From UBA652 sp964598235 (GTDB taxonomy: Bacteria > Pseudomonadota > Gammaproteobacteria > Nitrosococcales > Methylophagaceae): a stretch of 64,000 bases of DNA. Position numbers and translations under genes: made by a program. Every line of letters starts with the position of its first letter. Positions within the stretch are counted from its first letter, which is position 1. Of this stretch, positions 16,398 to 26,109 are shown piece after piece. Under the pieces are notes generated by a model that was not told where the DNA came from, did no database searches, and worked only from the letters and a program-made list of their open reading frames with translations. The DNA lies in assembly GCA_964598235.1 (NCBI GenBank), contig CAZRAY010000001.1, positions 1 to 64,000 of the forward strand, read 5' to 3'.

Positions 16398-17735
16398 TTG
16401 CAGAAAATAAAAAAATTCTTTGATATTACCTTGTGGCAAGATTTGCCAGCGGGCAGCCATATGTTGTGGCGTGGTTTGATGCAGAGTTTACGCGTGGTGT
16501 ATATCGTTATCCGTGAGTTGATGACGGGTGAACTAAATTTGCGCGCGATGAGTTTGGTATTTACGACGTTAATTTCTTTGGTGCCGTTGATTGCGGTGGC
16601 TTTTTCGGTGTTGAAGGCTTTTGGTATTCATAATCAAATTGAGCCTGCGTTATTGAGTTTATTGGCACCGTTGGGTGAAAAAGGGCCAGAAATTACGGCT
16701 AATATTATTAGCTTTGTGCAGAATGTGAAAGTCGGCGTACTGGGTAGTGTCGGTGTGGCGATGTTGTTTTACACTATTATTGCGCTGGTGAAAAAAATTG
16801 AAAATGCCTTTAACTTTGTATGGCGGGTGAAGCGGCCACGATCATTGGCGCGGCGGTTTACGGATTATTTAAGCGTGATCATGATTGGCCCTGTGTTGGT
16901 GTTTACGGGACTCGCTGTTGCGGCAACGGTGTTAAATGCGGATGTTGTGCAACAATTACAGGCGATAGAACCATTTGGTACGTTGATTTTATGGGCAAGT
17001 AAATTGGTGCCCTATTTGATGATCATTGCAGCGTTTACTTTTCTCTATACTTTTATTCCGAATACCAAAGTACAGGTTAAGGCAGCCTTGATTGGCGCGG
17101 TGGTGGCGGGTGTGTTGTGGGTAATGTTGGGAACAGTATTTGCCTCATTTGTGGCCTCATCTACAAGATATACAGCGATTTATTCTAGTTTTGCAATTCT
17201 ATTTTTCTTTATGATTTGGCTTTACTTAGCTTGGTTTATTCTTTTGGTGGGATCGCAGGTGGCTTTTTATATTCAACATCCAAAATTAGTGAAGGTCGGT
17301 GGCCATCATGAGGCGTTGAGCGCGCGCATGCAGGAGCAAGAAGGCTTGAAGTTGATGAGCATCATCGCGAAGGAATTTCAACAAGCGCATCCTGCTTTGA
17401 GTTTGATGGATTTAGAACGAAAGACAGGGCTAACAGCAGATAATGTATTGGGGTTAGTAGAGAATCTACAAGAAGGTGGGTTCTTGACTGAGGTGGAAGG
17501 TGAGGAGCCTGCTTATTTGCCTGCGAAAGACACAGGGAATATGACGGTGGTGCAGGTGTTATCTTGTTTGCGGACAGCAGGGGAGTGTGGTGTGATTGAC
17601 GCGGCTACGCCTGTTACAGCGGAATTGAATACGATGTTGACGCAATTATCCACTGCCCGGGAAAAGGTATTAGCGGATTTAACTTTGCGGGATTTAAGCC
17701 TAGGTAATATAAAACAAGAAAAGGCCTCTAAATGA
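16398..17735 (+). CDS. YihY/BrkB family inner membrane protein
   Basis: A 445-residue membrane protein. The N-terminal 280 or so residues are the YihY/BrkB domain with about six spans, including LRAMSLVFTTLISLVPLIAV and SSTRYTAIYSSFAILFFFMIW. The C-terminal part is soluble and helical and resembles a winged-helix extension seen in longer members. An older link to RNase BN was wrong for this family. The TTG at 16398 is the likely start; the next in-frame ATG, 22 codons on, would cut into the conserved N-terminus. It overlaps coaBC by four bases (ATGA). Confidence 0.88.
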   Translation: MQKIKKFFDITLWQDLPAGSHMLWRGLMQSLRVVYIVIRELMTGELNLRAMSLVFTTLISLVPLIAVAFSVLKAFGIHNQIEPALLSLLAPLGEKGPEITANIISFVQNVKVGVLGSVGVAMLFYTIIALVKKIENAFNFVWRVKRPRSLARRFTDYLSVIMIGPVLVFTGLAVAATVLNADVVQQLQAIEPFGTLILWASKLVPYLMIIAAFTFLYTFIPNTKVQVKAALIGAVVAGVLWVMLGTVFASFVASSTRYTAIYSSFAILFFFMIWLYLAWFILLVGSQVAFYIQHPKLVKVGGHHEALSARMQEQEGLKLMSIIAKEFQQAHPALSLMDLERKTGLTADNVLGLVENLQEGGFLTEVEGEEPAYLPAKDTGNMTVVQVLSCLRTAGECGVIDAATPVTAELNTMLTQLSTAREKVLADLTLRDLSLGNIKQEKASK

Positions 17736-18955
17736 GTGCGGGGTTACCTTTAGCGGGTAAACATATTTTATTAGGCATTACGGGGAGTATTGCAGCCTAT
17801 AAAGCAGCGGATCTAGTGCGTCGTTTGCAAGACGCAGGTGCAGAAGTACGCGTGGTCATGACGGCGGCGGCCTGCGAGTTTATTACACCCTTAACATTGC
17901 AAACTTTGAGTGGCCATCCAGTTGCTTTAACGTTGTTGGATGCCGATGAAGAATCGGCAATGGGACATATTACCTTGGCGCGTTGGGCGGATTGGTTTTT
18001 AATTGCACCCGCCACGGCTGACACCTTATCTCGGCTTGTTCAGGGACGAAGTGATGACTTATTGACAGCGATTCATTTGGCCAGCGAGGCATCTTTGGCG
18101 ATTGCACCGGCAATGAATAATAAAATGTGGGCGCATATCGCCACACAAGAGAATTTAGCGACGTTGAGAGCGCGTGGCGCGATGATGTTTGGTCCAGCAA
18201 GTGGTGATCAAGCGTGTGGGGAGCAGGGAGCAGGGCGATTATTAGCGCCGGATGAGATTGTTGCTTTATTGGTGCAACAGATTGTGCCTGCAGTATTAAC
18301 AGGGAAAAGGATTGTGGTGACAGCAGGACCAACGTATGAGCCGATTGATCCTGTACGATTCATTGGAAATCGGAGTTCTGGAAAAATGGGGTTTGCTGTG
18401 GCGCAGGCGGCGGCAGAAGCAGGCGCGGAGGTGATGTTGATCGCAGGGCCTGTCGGATTAAATACGCCGGAGGGTGTGAACCGAAAAAATGTTGAAACGG
18501 CAGGAGAGATGGCAGACGTTGTTATGCAGCAACTTGAGTTTGGCGCGGATATTTTTATTTCGGCGGCGGCGGTGGCTGATTATCGGCCTATTAAGATTGA
18601 TGAACATAAAATTAAGAAATTAGATCGAAAGAGTTTAGATTTATCACTGATCCCGACACAAGATATACTTGCAACGGTTGCCGCGATGACGACGGCCCGT
18701 CCTTTTGTTGTGGGTTTCGCAGCTGAGACGGAAACAGTTGCAACCTATGCACAAGATAAACTAATACGAAAAGGCTTAGATATGATTGCCGCCAATGAGG
18801 TAGGCGTAGGACTAGGCTTTGCGATGGACGATAACGCATTACAGGTTTTTTGGAGTAACGGTTCACAGATGCTACCACGCAGTCCCAAATTGGCACTGGC
18901 ACGGTCGTTGATGACCTTAATTATTGAGCGATTTTATGCAAACAGTACAAATTAA
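17732..18955 (+). CDS. coaBC: Bifunctional phosphopantothenoylcysteine decarboxylase / phosphopantothenate-cysteine ligase
   Basis: A 407-residue two-domain enzyme of coenzyme A synthesis. The N-terminal flavoprotein domain (CoaC) has LLGITGSIAAYKAADLVRRL, the catalytic APAMNNKMW stretch and the ACGEQGAGRL substrate loop. The C-terminal CoaB domain has VTAGPTYEPIDPVRFIGNRS, SGKMGFAVAQAAA and the AAVADYRP motif. coaBC directly before dut is a standard gammaproteobacterial arrangement. Confidence 0.96.
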   Translation: MSAGLPLAGKHILLGITGSIAAYKAADLVRRLQDAGAEVRVVMTAAACEFITPLTLQTLSGHPVALTLLDADEESAMGHITLARWADWFLIAPATADTLSRLVQGRSDDLLTAIHLASEASLAIAPAMNNKMWAHIATQENLATLRARGAMMFGPASGDQACGEQGAGRLLAPDEIVALLVQQIVPAVLTGKRIVVTAGPTYEPIDPVRFIGNRSSGKMGFAVAQAAAEAGAEVMLIAGPVGLNTPEGVNRKNVETAGEMADVVMQQLEFGADIFISAAAVADYRPIKIDEHKIKKLDRKSLDLSLIPTQDILATVAAMTTARPFVVGFAAETETVATYAQDKLIRKGLDMIAANEVGVGLGFAMDDNALQVFWSNGSQMLPRSPKLALARSLMTLIIERFYANSTN

Positions 18956-19391
18956 AATATTGGACCCGAGATTAGGTGATGCAATTGAATTACCAACCTA
19001 TGCAACACCAGGATCCGCAGGATTAGATTTACGTGCCTGTATGGAACGGGATACGGTACTATCTCCCGGAGAGACCATACTAGTGCCGACAGGGATGGCA
19101 ATTCACATTGCGGATCCAGGTTTGGCCGCGATGTTATTACCGCGTTCTGGTTTGGGGCATAAGCATGGTATTGTATTAGGTAATTTGGTCGGTTTGATTG
19201 ATAGTGATTATCAGGGTCAATTGTTTGTGTCGTGTTGGAACCGTGGCGATACGCCCTTTACGATTACGGTGGGTGAGCGGATCGCACAAATGATTATCGT
19301 GCCTGTGGTGCAGGTGGCCTTTGAACAAGTGGATGAATTTACCAATTCAGATCGAGGCGAAGGTGGTTTTGGACATACAGGTCGGCAATGA
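18936..19391 (+). CDS. dut: Deoxyuridine 5'-triphosphate nucleotidohydrolase (dUTPase)
   Basis: A 151-residue trimeric dUTPase with its conserved motifs in order: ATPGSAGLDLRA, PRSGLGHKHGIVLGN, GLIDSDYQG, NRGDTPFTI...ERIAQMI and the glycine-rich tail RGEGGFGHTGR. It hydrolyses dUTP to dUMP, keeping uracil out of DNA. The ATG at 18936 gives the usual family N-terminus; an in-frame TTG twelve bases earlier is not needed. It overlaps the end of coaBC by 20 bases. Confidence 0.96.
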   Translation: MQTVQIKILDPRLGDAIELPTYATPGSAGLDLRACMERDTVLSPGETILVPTGMAIHIADPGLAAMLLPRSGLGHKHGIVLGNLVGLIDSDYQGQLFVSCWNRGDTPFTITVGERIAQMIIVPVVQVAFEQVDEFTNSDRGEGGFGHTGRQ

Positions 19392-19415
19392 TCAGGCGAG
19401 CGTAGAGGAAAAAGC

Positions 19416-22316
19416 ATGACAAAATTACATCAATTATCAGAGGTTTTAGGTGGTAAAGTACTTTCCACCTTAGCGTTGATAGTAGCCTGTTTTATTGTGT
19501 TATCCGGCTTTTGGTATCAGCAACAGCAAGTTGTGGAAGCAGCACAGTCAGAATCCATACAATTACAAGAACGGTTAATAGAAATGACGTTCTCTAATAT
19601 AACGACTTCTGTAAAACGTTTAACCAATAAGGTTGCACTAGCAGCGGCGGACAATGAACTCATTGATGCATTCCAAAATGGCACTCAAAATAGCATTGAT
19701 TCGCAGCAGATAACCCTTGGGAAAAGATTTCCTGAAGCACTAGCAACATGTTTAATTTCAGCCAAAGTGGATGAGCCGGATTTGGAAGCATGTGTACCTA
19801 TTAATTTTGGTGTTCTGGCATTGTTGAGGCAAGCCAAGGCACAGCCTAGTGTCACGCCTTTTGCAGTAACTAGCACAATCGATAAACAGCGTATATTAGT
19901 GGTAACACATCAAATTCCAAATAAATCAGGTAAAGTGGTTGGCGTGTTATTAATCGTTTTTGAGCCTGCAGAAATGATGGGGGCACTACCTAAGCTGGGA
20001 CCTTTAGAGGGATTTATCGCGTTGCAGCAAGGCAAAGTGCAAAAAACAATACTTAAGTCTAGCGGCGATACTCGCTGGAAACAAGATGAACCTACAACAA
20101 GTCGTAAATTACCTGGAAGTTACTGGAACTTGGCATATTGGCCACCAAAACAACATGATGTACAGCCTTTTTGGGGGGTTGTTTTGGCGGTACTCTTGTC
20201 ATTGATATTGTTATGGTTATGGCGTGATTTTTGGCAATCTTTTATGGTTCGTGAAGATATGACAGTATTAGGCAAGCAGGTAAATGACTGGCAGGAAGAC
20301 AAATTGAAGCTAGACTATCCCGTAGCAGGACTACCGGCAAAAAAATTGGTCAAAACGATTTTAGAATTGGCGGCATTACATGCGGGGAGTGGGCATCAAG
20401 CGACGGCGGAGACGATAAAAGTATCGGATGAGTTGCCTGTCGAACGGCTAGAGTCAATTGAAATTGAGGAATTGCCGGTAGAATTGGAACCAGCGTCTGA
20501 AGAGGAGAAGCCGGTAATACAAGAGCAGGTGATAGAAATAGAAGAATCAACACCTGAGGAAATCACATCAGAGCAAGAAGCACCAAATGAATTGCTGGAT
20601 AAAGAGAGTTCTAGCGGTGTGGAAAAGGAGGAAAATTATGGCGCGATTGATTATTATTCGGTGACACCTGAAAAGTTAAAAGAGGATATGGAGGCTAAGC
20701 CTGAGCCTAAGTTAGAGCCACCACCCGTAATGCCAGATTCTAGTTTGGCATTCAATGACGCATTAAACATTCAGGATACGTTTGAGCAGATAGAGATTTC
20801 ACCCGTTATTGAACCGCTGGAAACGGTGGAGGTAGAGGCATCCGTAGCAGAGGGAATGGAACTTGACATGTTGGACGTGGAGTTGGAAGCAGCTCCTACC
20901 GCCTTAAGCGTTGATACAACAGTGTTTTTAGAGCCGACTATTTTTAGAAAATATGATATTCGTGGCATTGTTGGTGATACGTTAACAGAAGAAGGAATGA
21001 TGTTATTAGGTTTAACATTAGGGCGTTATTTACATTCACTCGGAATGGAATCGAAGGCGATGCAATTCGTTGTGGGTCGGGATGGGCGGTTGTCGAGCAA
21101 GTCTTTAAGTCAGGCATTGGTTGAAGGGATATTATTCAGCGGGTGTGATGTGTTGGATATAGGAGAGGTACCAACTCCTGTGCTTTATTTTGCATCAGAA
21201 AACGGACCTTCAAAATCAGGACTAATGGTCACTGGCAGCCATAATGCAGCGAATTATAACGGGCTTAAAATGATTGTTGGGGGGAAAAGCTTATCTCCGG
21301 AAATAATTCAAGCATTATCTACGCAACAAGGCGAGGAAGATGTTCATTGGGAAAGAGGGATCCTTACGAAGCGTGAATTTGTGGCTGATTACCGGAAAGA
21401 AGTCGTAGAGAAAATTGATATTAACCGTCGTGTTAAGGTTGTTGTTGATGCAGGGAGCGGCGTTGCGGGCCCAGTCATTGTACCTTTATTGGAGCAATTG
21501 GGATGTGATGTCATTCCACTATATTGTGACGTGGATGGTGAGTTTCCTCATCACCACCCTAACCCGAGTGAACCGGATAATTTGCAGGATTTAATGGCAC
21601 AAGTTATTCAACATCAGGCTGACCTGGGGCTGGCTTTTGATGGTGATGGCGATAGATTAGGTGTTGTTGATGAGTTGGGGAATATCATTTGGCCAGATAG
21701 GCAACTTGCACTTTTCGCGCAGACCATATTGGAGAAACAACCAGGAGCAGCAATTGTTTATGACGTGAAAAGCTCATCATACCTCAAACAAACAATTGAA
21801 TCAGCCGGCGGAAAGGCAGTCATGTCCGCATCGGGTTATCCATTGATAAAAGAAGCAATGCAAGAACATATTGCACCGCTAGCAGGGGAAATGAGTGGAC
21901 ACCTCTTTTTTGGAGATAAATGGTATGGATTTGATGATGCATTATACGCGGCATGCCGTTTATTAGAGATTATAGGAAAAACGGAATCTGATGTAAAAGT
22001 GAGTGCTTTATTTTCTGCACTACCATATGCAAGTGAAAGCACACCTGAGTTGATTGTGCCGATGGCAGAAGGTGAAGCGGTGCTCGTGATGGGAAAATTT
22101 ACAAAGCGGGGCATATTTATAGGCGGGGCTGTTTCAACATTGGATGGTGTGAGGGTAGAATACGCTGATGGTTGGGGCTTGGTACGTGCTTCACATACCT
22201 CACCCTGTCTGGTATTGCGATTTGAGGCAGATAATGAGCCGGCTTTACAGCGAATACAGGCGCAATTTAAACGGCAATTATTATTGGTTGCACCGACGTT
22301 AGATTTACCGATATAA
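19416..22316 (+). CDS. algC: Membrane-anchored phosphomannomutase/phosphoglucomutase (long AlgC type)
   Basis: A 966-residue protein in two parts. Residues 1-300 hold a membrane helix (about 14-34), a periplasmic-looking domain and a second helix (about 251-272). A long acidic, Glu-rich linker (about 340-505) then leads to a complete phosphohexomutase from about residue 508 (FRKYDIRGIVGDTL). This has the catalytic serine in VTGSHNAANYNGLKM (Ser608) and the metal loop LAFDGDGDRLGVVDE. It interconverts mannose- or glucose-6-phosphate and the 1-phosphates for polysaccharide and LPS synthesis. The coaBC-dut-algC-argB order matches Pseudomonas, whose AlgC also has a long N-terminal form. Confidence 0.9.
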   Translation: MTKLHQLSEVLGGKVLSTLALIVACFIVLSGFWYQQQQVVEAAQSESIQLQERLIEMTFSNITTSVKRLTNKVALAAADNELIDAFQNGTQNSIDSQQITLGKRFPEALATCLISAKVDEPDLEACVPINFGVLALLRQAKAQPSVTPFAVTSTIDKQRILVVTHQIPNKSGKVVGVLLIVFEPAEMMGALPKLGPLEGFIALQQGKVQKTILKSSGDTRWKQDEPTTSRKLPGSYWNLAYWPPKQHDVQPFWGVVLAVLLSLILLWLWRDFWQSFMVREDMTVLGKQVNDWQEDKLKLDYPVAGLPAKKLVKTILELAALHAGSGHQATAETIKVSDELPVERLESIEIEELPVELEPASEEEKPVIQEQVIEIEESTPEEITSEQEAPNELLDKESSSGVEKEENYGAIDYYSVTPEKLKEDMEAKPEPKLEPPPVMPDSSLAFNDALNIQDTFEQIEISPVIEPLETVEVEASVAEGMELDMLDVELEAAPTALSVDTTVFLEPTIFRKYDIRGIVGDTLTEEGMMLLGLTLGRYLHSLGMESKAMQFVVGRDGRLSSKSLSQALVEGILFSGCDVLDIGEVPTPVLYFASENGPSKSGLMVTGSHNAANYNGLKMIVGGKSLSPEIIQALSTQQGEEDVHWERGILTKREFVADYRKEVVEKIDINRRVKVVVDAGSGVAGPVIVPLLEQLGCDVIPLYCDVDGEFPHHHPNPSEPDNLQDLMAQVIQHQADLGLAFDGDGDRLGVVDELGNIIWPDRQLALFAQTILEKQPGAAIVYDVKSSSYLKQTIESAGGKAVMSASGYPLIKEAMQEHIAPLAGEMSGHLFFGDKWYGFDDALYAACRLLEIIGKTESDVKVSALFSALPYASESTPELIVPMAEGEAVLVMGKFTKRGIFIGGAVSTLDGVRVEYADGWGLVRASHTSPCLVLRFEADNEPALQRIQAQFKRQLLLVAPTLDLPI

Positions 22317-22332
22317 ATTTAAAGAGACGAAA

Positions 22333-23205
22333 ATGAGCTTAACTAAACAACGTGCAGCACAAGTCGCAGAAGTTCTCACAGAAGCGCTACCCTACATTCA
22401 GCGGTTTGCAGGGAAAATTATTGTTATCAAATATGGTGGTAATGCCATGGTTGATCCTGCGCTTCAAAATAGCTTCGCCCGGGATATTGTCTTACTTAAA
22501 GCGGTTGGATTACATCCTGTGGTTGTCCATGGAGGTGGACCCCAGATTGGTGATCTATTATCTCGGATCGGAAAGGAAAGTAAATTTGTTGACGGTATGC
22601 GGGTAACCGATAGCGATACGATGGAGGCTGTTGAAATGGTGCTAGGCGGCCAGGTTAATAAAAGTATTGTTAATTTAATACACAGCCATGGTGGACGAGC
22701 TGTGGGCTTAACTGGTAAAGATGGTGGATTAATTAAGGCGGAAAAATTGCAACTATCGAGTGGGCTCGATCTTGGTCATGTTGGCCAAGTATCCTCTATT
22801 GATACCCAAGTGCTTGATATGTTAATCCAAAGCGATTTTATCCCTGTTATTGCGCCAATTGGTGTCGGTTCGAATGGTGAATCTTACAATATTAATGCAG
22901 ATTTAGTGGCCGGGAAAATGGCTGAGATATTACAGGCTGAGAAATTAATATTATTAACGAATACGGCAGGCTTGCTGGATGCGGCAGGCGAATTATTAAC
23001 GGGCTTGAATGCTTTACATGTAAAAGAATTGATTGTGGAAGGTGTGATTCATGGGGGGATGTTGCCTAAAATTGGTTGTGCACTGGATGCTGTGCAAGCA
23101 GGCGTGGCAAGTGCACATATCATTGATGGACGGGTGCAACATGCAGTACTGTTAGAGATGTTTACGGATGAAGGCGTGGGCACGTTGATTAGGGGAGGCC
23201 AGTAA
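22333..23205 (+). CDS. argB: Acetylglutamate kinase ArgB
   Basis: A 290-residue amino-acid kinase family enzyme, second step of arginine synthesis. Motifs include IVIKYGGNAMVDPAL, VVVHGGGPQIGDLL, MVLGGQVNKSIVNLI, AVGLTGKDGGLI, the NINADLVAGKMAEIL catalytic region and GGMLPKIGCALDAVQ. The N-terminal helix of the sort seen in arginine-regulated hexameric forms is present (QRAAQVAEVLTEALPYIQRF). It follows algC closely and is three bases from slmA. Confidence 0.96.
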   Translation: MSLTKQRAAQVAEVLTEALPYIQRFAGKIIVIKYGGNAMVDPALQNSFARDIVLLKAVGLHPVVVHGGGPQIGDLLSRIGKESKFVDGMRVTDSDTMEAVEMVLGGQVNKSIVNLIHSHGGRAVGLTGKDGGLIKAEKLQLSSGLDLGHVGQVSSIDTQVLDMLIQSDFIPVIAPIGVGSNGESYNINADLVAGKMAEILQAEKLILLTNTAGLLDAAGELLTGLNALHVKELIVEGVIHGGMLPKIGCALDAVQAGVASAHIIDGRVQHAVLLEMFTDEGVGTLIRGGQ

Positions 23206-23207
23206 CC

Positions 23208-23804
23208 GTGACTAAAATATCAAAGCAACAAGCGATCCTAGAAGCATTTGCACATGAATTAGAGCAACATCCTGGAGAACGTATTACTACCGCAAAATTA
23301 GCAAAAGGATTAGGGGTGTCGGAAGCCGCGTTATACCGGCATTTTCCCAGTAAAGCACGGATGTTTGAGGGTTTGATAGAATTTGCAGAAGAGACTATTT
23401 TCACGCTGATTAATCGAATTTTGTCAGAAGAAACGGATCCAGTTGCACGCTGCGAGAAAACTATTGCATTAATGCTAGGCTTTAGTGCAAAAAACCCGGG
23501 GATCACCAGTGTGCTAGTCGGTGTGGCATTAACAGGTGAGACACCACGGTTAAGGCAGCGCGTAAACCAGCTGTTTGAACGGTTAGAGACTCAGTTTAGA
23601 CAGATCTTACGAGAAGCCGAGTTGCAATTAACACAAGCTGAGGTGCGGCCTGTTAATGAAACAGCAAGCCTATTATTAGCGGTGATTGAGGGGCAAATGG
23701 CACACTTTGTGCGTAGTGGTTTTACACAATCACCTATTGCTTCTTGGTCGACACAATGGGCGGTATTACAGAGAGTATTAGCCGAATATCAGGCGAAAGA
23801 ATAA
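23208..23804 (+). CDS. slmA: Nucleoid occlusion factor SlmA
   Basis: A 198-residue TetR-family protein. The HTH (ITTAKLAKGLGVSEAALYRHFPSKARMFEGLIEFAEETIF) and the ligand-type domain match SlmA (formerly Ttk) over the full length. SlmA binds SBS sites on the chromosome and blocks FtsZ polymerisation over the nucleoid. The start is a GTG at 23208. Its stop is three bases from the convergent gene at 23808, and I see no terminator between them. Confidence 0.93.
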   Translation: MTKISKQQAILEAFAHELEQHPGERITTAKLAKGLGVSEAALYRHFPSKARMFEGLIEFAEETIFTLINRILSEETDPVARCEKTIALMLGFSAKNPGITSVLVGVALTGETPRLRQRVNQLFERLETQFRQILREAELQLTQAEVRPVNETASLLLAVIEGQMAHFVRSGFTQSPIASWSTQWAVLQRVLAEYQAKE

Positions 23805-23807
23805 AAA

Positions 23808-24437
23808 TTATTCGGTTGCGAGTAATTGTTTGAGTCGTTCTAGTTTAGTTTTGTACCATTCTTCGCGTTTGTTTTTATCAGCCTGTAGTTCAGTAATAAC
23901 TGTTTGATTAAGTGCAATGTTATGGGTAACAATATCAATATTGCTTTGTAATTGTTTATCTATATTTACCCCACTTAATTCCTGTTCAGCAGCACGTTGT
24001 TGCAGCTCATGTAGGCTAGTGCGTAAACGTGTTTGTTTTTCTAGTGCGGATGATAATTCTTTATTTCGCTTGCTTAATTCATGGTCACGGTCTTTAATTA
24101 AGCTTTCCTCAGAATGATAGGCTTCCAGAAATATAGCATCTTCTTTTTCTTGTTCGAGGCGAATTTTTTCAGCCACTAGCTGGGCTTCTTTTTCTTTTTC
24201 AGCGGCCAGCATAGCGGCAATTTGCGTATTAGTGAGGGCTGGGTCAACATGCCGAATTAACCGCATTGTTTTATCATCTAGGATGTCATAGCCTGATTGG
24301 CTGATGCTCGGAGGTAGTGTGCGACTGACAACAGTGACCCCATTGGGCGCAACATAGCGGTACATTTTTGCTGCTGATGAAGGTAGCGAGTAAATGAGTA
24401 GAAGGCAGAGCCCTAATGGTATAATTTTTTTTGTCAT
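23808..24437 (-). CDS. Exported coiled-coil protein with DUF4124-like start
   Basis: A 209-residue protein with a signal peptide (MTKKIIPLGLCLLLIYSLPS-SAA), followed by KMYRYVAPNGVTVVSRTLPP, which resembles the DUF4124 motif of small exported proteins. From about residue 80 to the end it is a long charged helix likely to form coiled coil (AAEKEKEAQLVAEKIRLEQE and onward). An ATG at 24449 or an earlier start is possible; none has a strong ribosome binding site. Function is unknown; a periplasmic structural or scaffolding role is a guess. Confidence 0.75.
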   Translation of the reverse strand: MTKKIIPLGLCLLLIYSLPSSAAKMYRYVAPNGVTVVSRTLPPSISQSGYDILDDKTMRLIRHVDPALTNTQIAAMLAAEKEKEAQLVAEKIRLEQEKEDAIFLEAYHSEESLIKDRDHELSKRNKELSSALEKQTRLRTSLHELQQRAAEQELSGVNIDKQLQSNIDIVTHNIALNQTVITELQADKNKREEWYKTKLERLKQLLATE

Positions 24438-24693
24438 AAGTATGTCCATATAAGGTGGAAGCAGGATTAATGCCAATTACAAACAATCAACCCAGAAAAA
24501 CATATCTAATTGATATTTATATATTTAATAGAATGGTAAGTGGGTACGAGTATTTTTATTCACGAATTGTAACATTTTGAAATGTCATAAAGTGACGTAT
24601 CTCGTCATGTTTTGCTTTAAGGTGCATAAATTTAGGAATTGTTTGTTTTCTTGCGCCATAAGATCAATCCATAACGAGTGAGTAAACAATGAA

Positions 24694-25454
24694 ATGAATT
24701 TAATAGATACCATTGTTCTCTTTTTAGTTTCATTAGTGGCAAATATATTTTCGGCTTTTAGTGGCGGTGGTGCGGGACTGATTCAATTCCCTGCCTTGAT
24801 TTTTCTTGGGTTGACCTTCGGTATCGCCTTGGCAACACATAAAGTAGCGAGTGTGGCTTTAGGCGTTGGCGCAGCATTACGACATGCTCAAGAAAGCCGG
24901 CTAGAGCAGAGTTTAGCGTTACTTATTTTGTTAGCAGGCGTACCAGGTGTTGTGTTTGGTGGGCTGGTTATCTTGCATATTCCGGAGAGGGTGGCTGAAA
25001 TTGCATTAGGATTTTTGACAGGGGGATTGGGTTTCTATTCAATATTTAAGCCTAATTTGGGCTTACATAACAAACCAAATCACCGAGATGTAGAGGGGAT
25101 GATTCAAGGTGGTGGAGTATTATTTTTATTGGGGATCTTAAATGGCTCGCTAACATCAGGCACGGGGCTATTTGTTACTATTTGGTTAGTACGTTGGTTT
25201 GGCTTAGCTTAGATTATAAATTGGCAGTAGCGTATACCTTAATTTTGGTTGGATTATTCTGGAATGGTGCAGGTGCAGTTACCTTGGGGATTGTAGGCAA
25301 TATTGCATGGGATTGGTTACCCGCTTTATTAGCCGGTTCTTTGTTAGGCGGTTATATCGGTGCGCATTTGGCGATAACGCAGGGGAGCCGTTGGATTAAG
25401 CGTGCATTTGAGGTGATGACGTTGCTGGTGGCCGCTAAGTTGTTTTTAGGCTAA
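24694..25454 (+). pseudogene. TauE/SafE-family permease broken by a 5-bp tandem duplication
   Basis: The first part (24694-25212) is the N-terminal two thirds of a TauE/SafE transporter, with SAFSGGGAGLIQFPALIFLG at the start, and runs to ...VRWFGLA then TAG. The rest of the protein continues in another frame (to 25454): LDYKLAVAYTLILVGLFWNG through to AAKLFLG. At the junction CTTAG is present twice in tandem (25203-25207 and 25208-25212). Removing one copy restores WFGLDYKLA and a 251-residue permease of normal length. Intact relatives export organosulfonates, sulfite or sulfoacetate, or are uncharacterised. The last four bases overlap convergent pyrE. A real mutation and an assembly error are both possible. 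Confidence 0.88.
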
Positions 25455-26092
25455 ACCCCATATTCTCGCCGATAAGTAAGAATGGCATCCCGATTCTGGC
25501 TGAGTTCGGGTTGGTCATCAAGGTAACTGAGCAGGTCATTTAGGGTGATGATATTGATAACGGGAATATTATAATCGGCTTCGACTTGTTGGATGGCGGA
25601 ACGGGCGTCTTGTCCACGTTCTTGTCTATCTAGCGCGATGATGACACCAGCAGGCTTGGCATTCTCGGATTGGATAATATTGATTGATTCACGCACTGAG
25701 GTGCCGGCTGAAATAACATCATCGATAATGAGCACTTTGCCATTAAGCGGGGCGCCGACAAGCTGGCCGCCTTCGCCGTGGTCTTTTATTTCTTTGCGAT
25801 TGAAGGAAAAGGGCATGTCTATTTGATGATGTTCTGCTAGGGCGACGACGGTGGTTGATGCGAGCGGAATACCTTTATAGGCCGGGCCGAAGAGGTTATC
25901 AAATTGTAGGTCTGAATCAATGATCGCTTGGGCATAATATTGGCCCAAACGCGCGAGGCTGCTGCCACTATTGAATAAACCACTATTAAAGAAATAAGGA
26001 CTAACCCTGCCTGATTTCAGGGTAAACTCCCCGAGTTGGAGCACCTCTGTTTTGAGTGCAAAGGCGATGAAATCACGTTGATATTGTTTCAT
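25451..26092 (-). CDS. pyrE: Orotate phosphoribosyltransferase PyrE
   Basis: A 213-residue enzyme that couples orotate to PRPP to make OMP in pyrimidine synthesis. Family features are LKSGRVSPYFFNSGLFNSG at the N-terminus, the FNRKEIKDHGEGG loop and the PRPP-binding VLIIDDVISAGTSVRESI. Length and motifs match the gammaproteobacterial enzyme. It lies convergent to the broken permease with a four-base overlap. The start at 26092 lies 17 bases from the metW stop. Confidence 0.96.
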   Translation of the reverse strand: MKQYQRDFIAFALKTEVLQLGEFTLKSGRVSPYFFNSGLFNSGSSLARLGQYYAQAIIDSDLQFDNLFGPAYKGIPLASTTVVALAEHHQIDMPFSFNRKEIKDHGEGGQLVGAPLNGKVLIIDDVISAGTSVRESINIIQSENAKPAGVIIALDRQERGQDARSAIQQVEADYNIPVINIITLNDLLSYLDDQPELSQNRDAILTYRREYGV

Positions 26093-26109
26093 TTTGAAAT
26101 CTCTATAAT

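Noticed and set aside
18924..18938. Earlier in-frame start for dut (TTG at 18924)
   Set aside because: Adds four residues that are not family-like; the ATG at 18936 gives the standard N-terminus.
25182..25212. Programmed frameshift or readthrough in the TauE/SafE gene
   Set aside because: There is no slippery heptamer or downstream stem typical of programmed frameshifting. An exact tandem duplication of CTTAG explains the break more simply.
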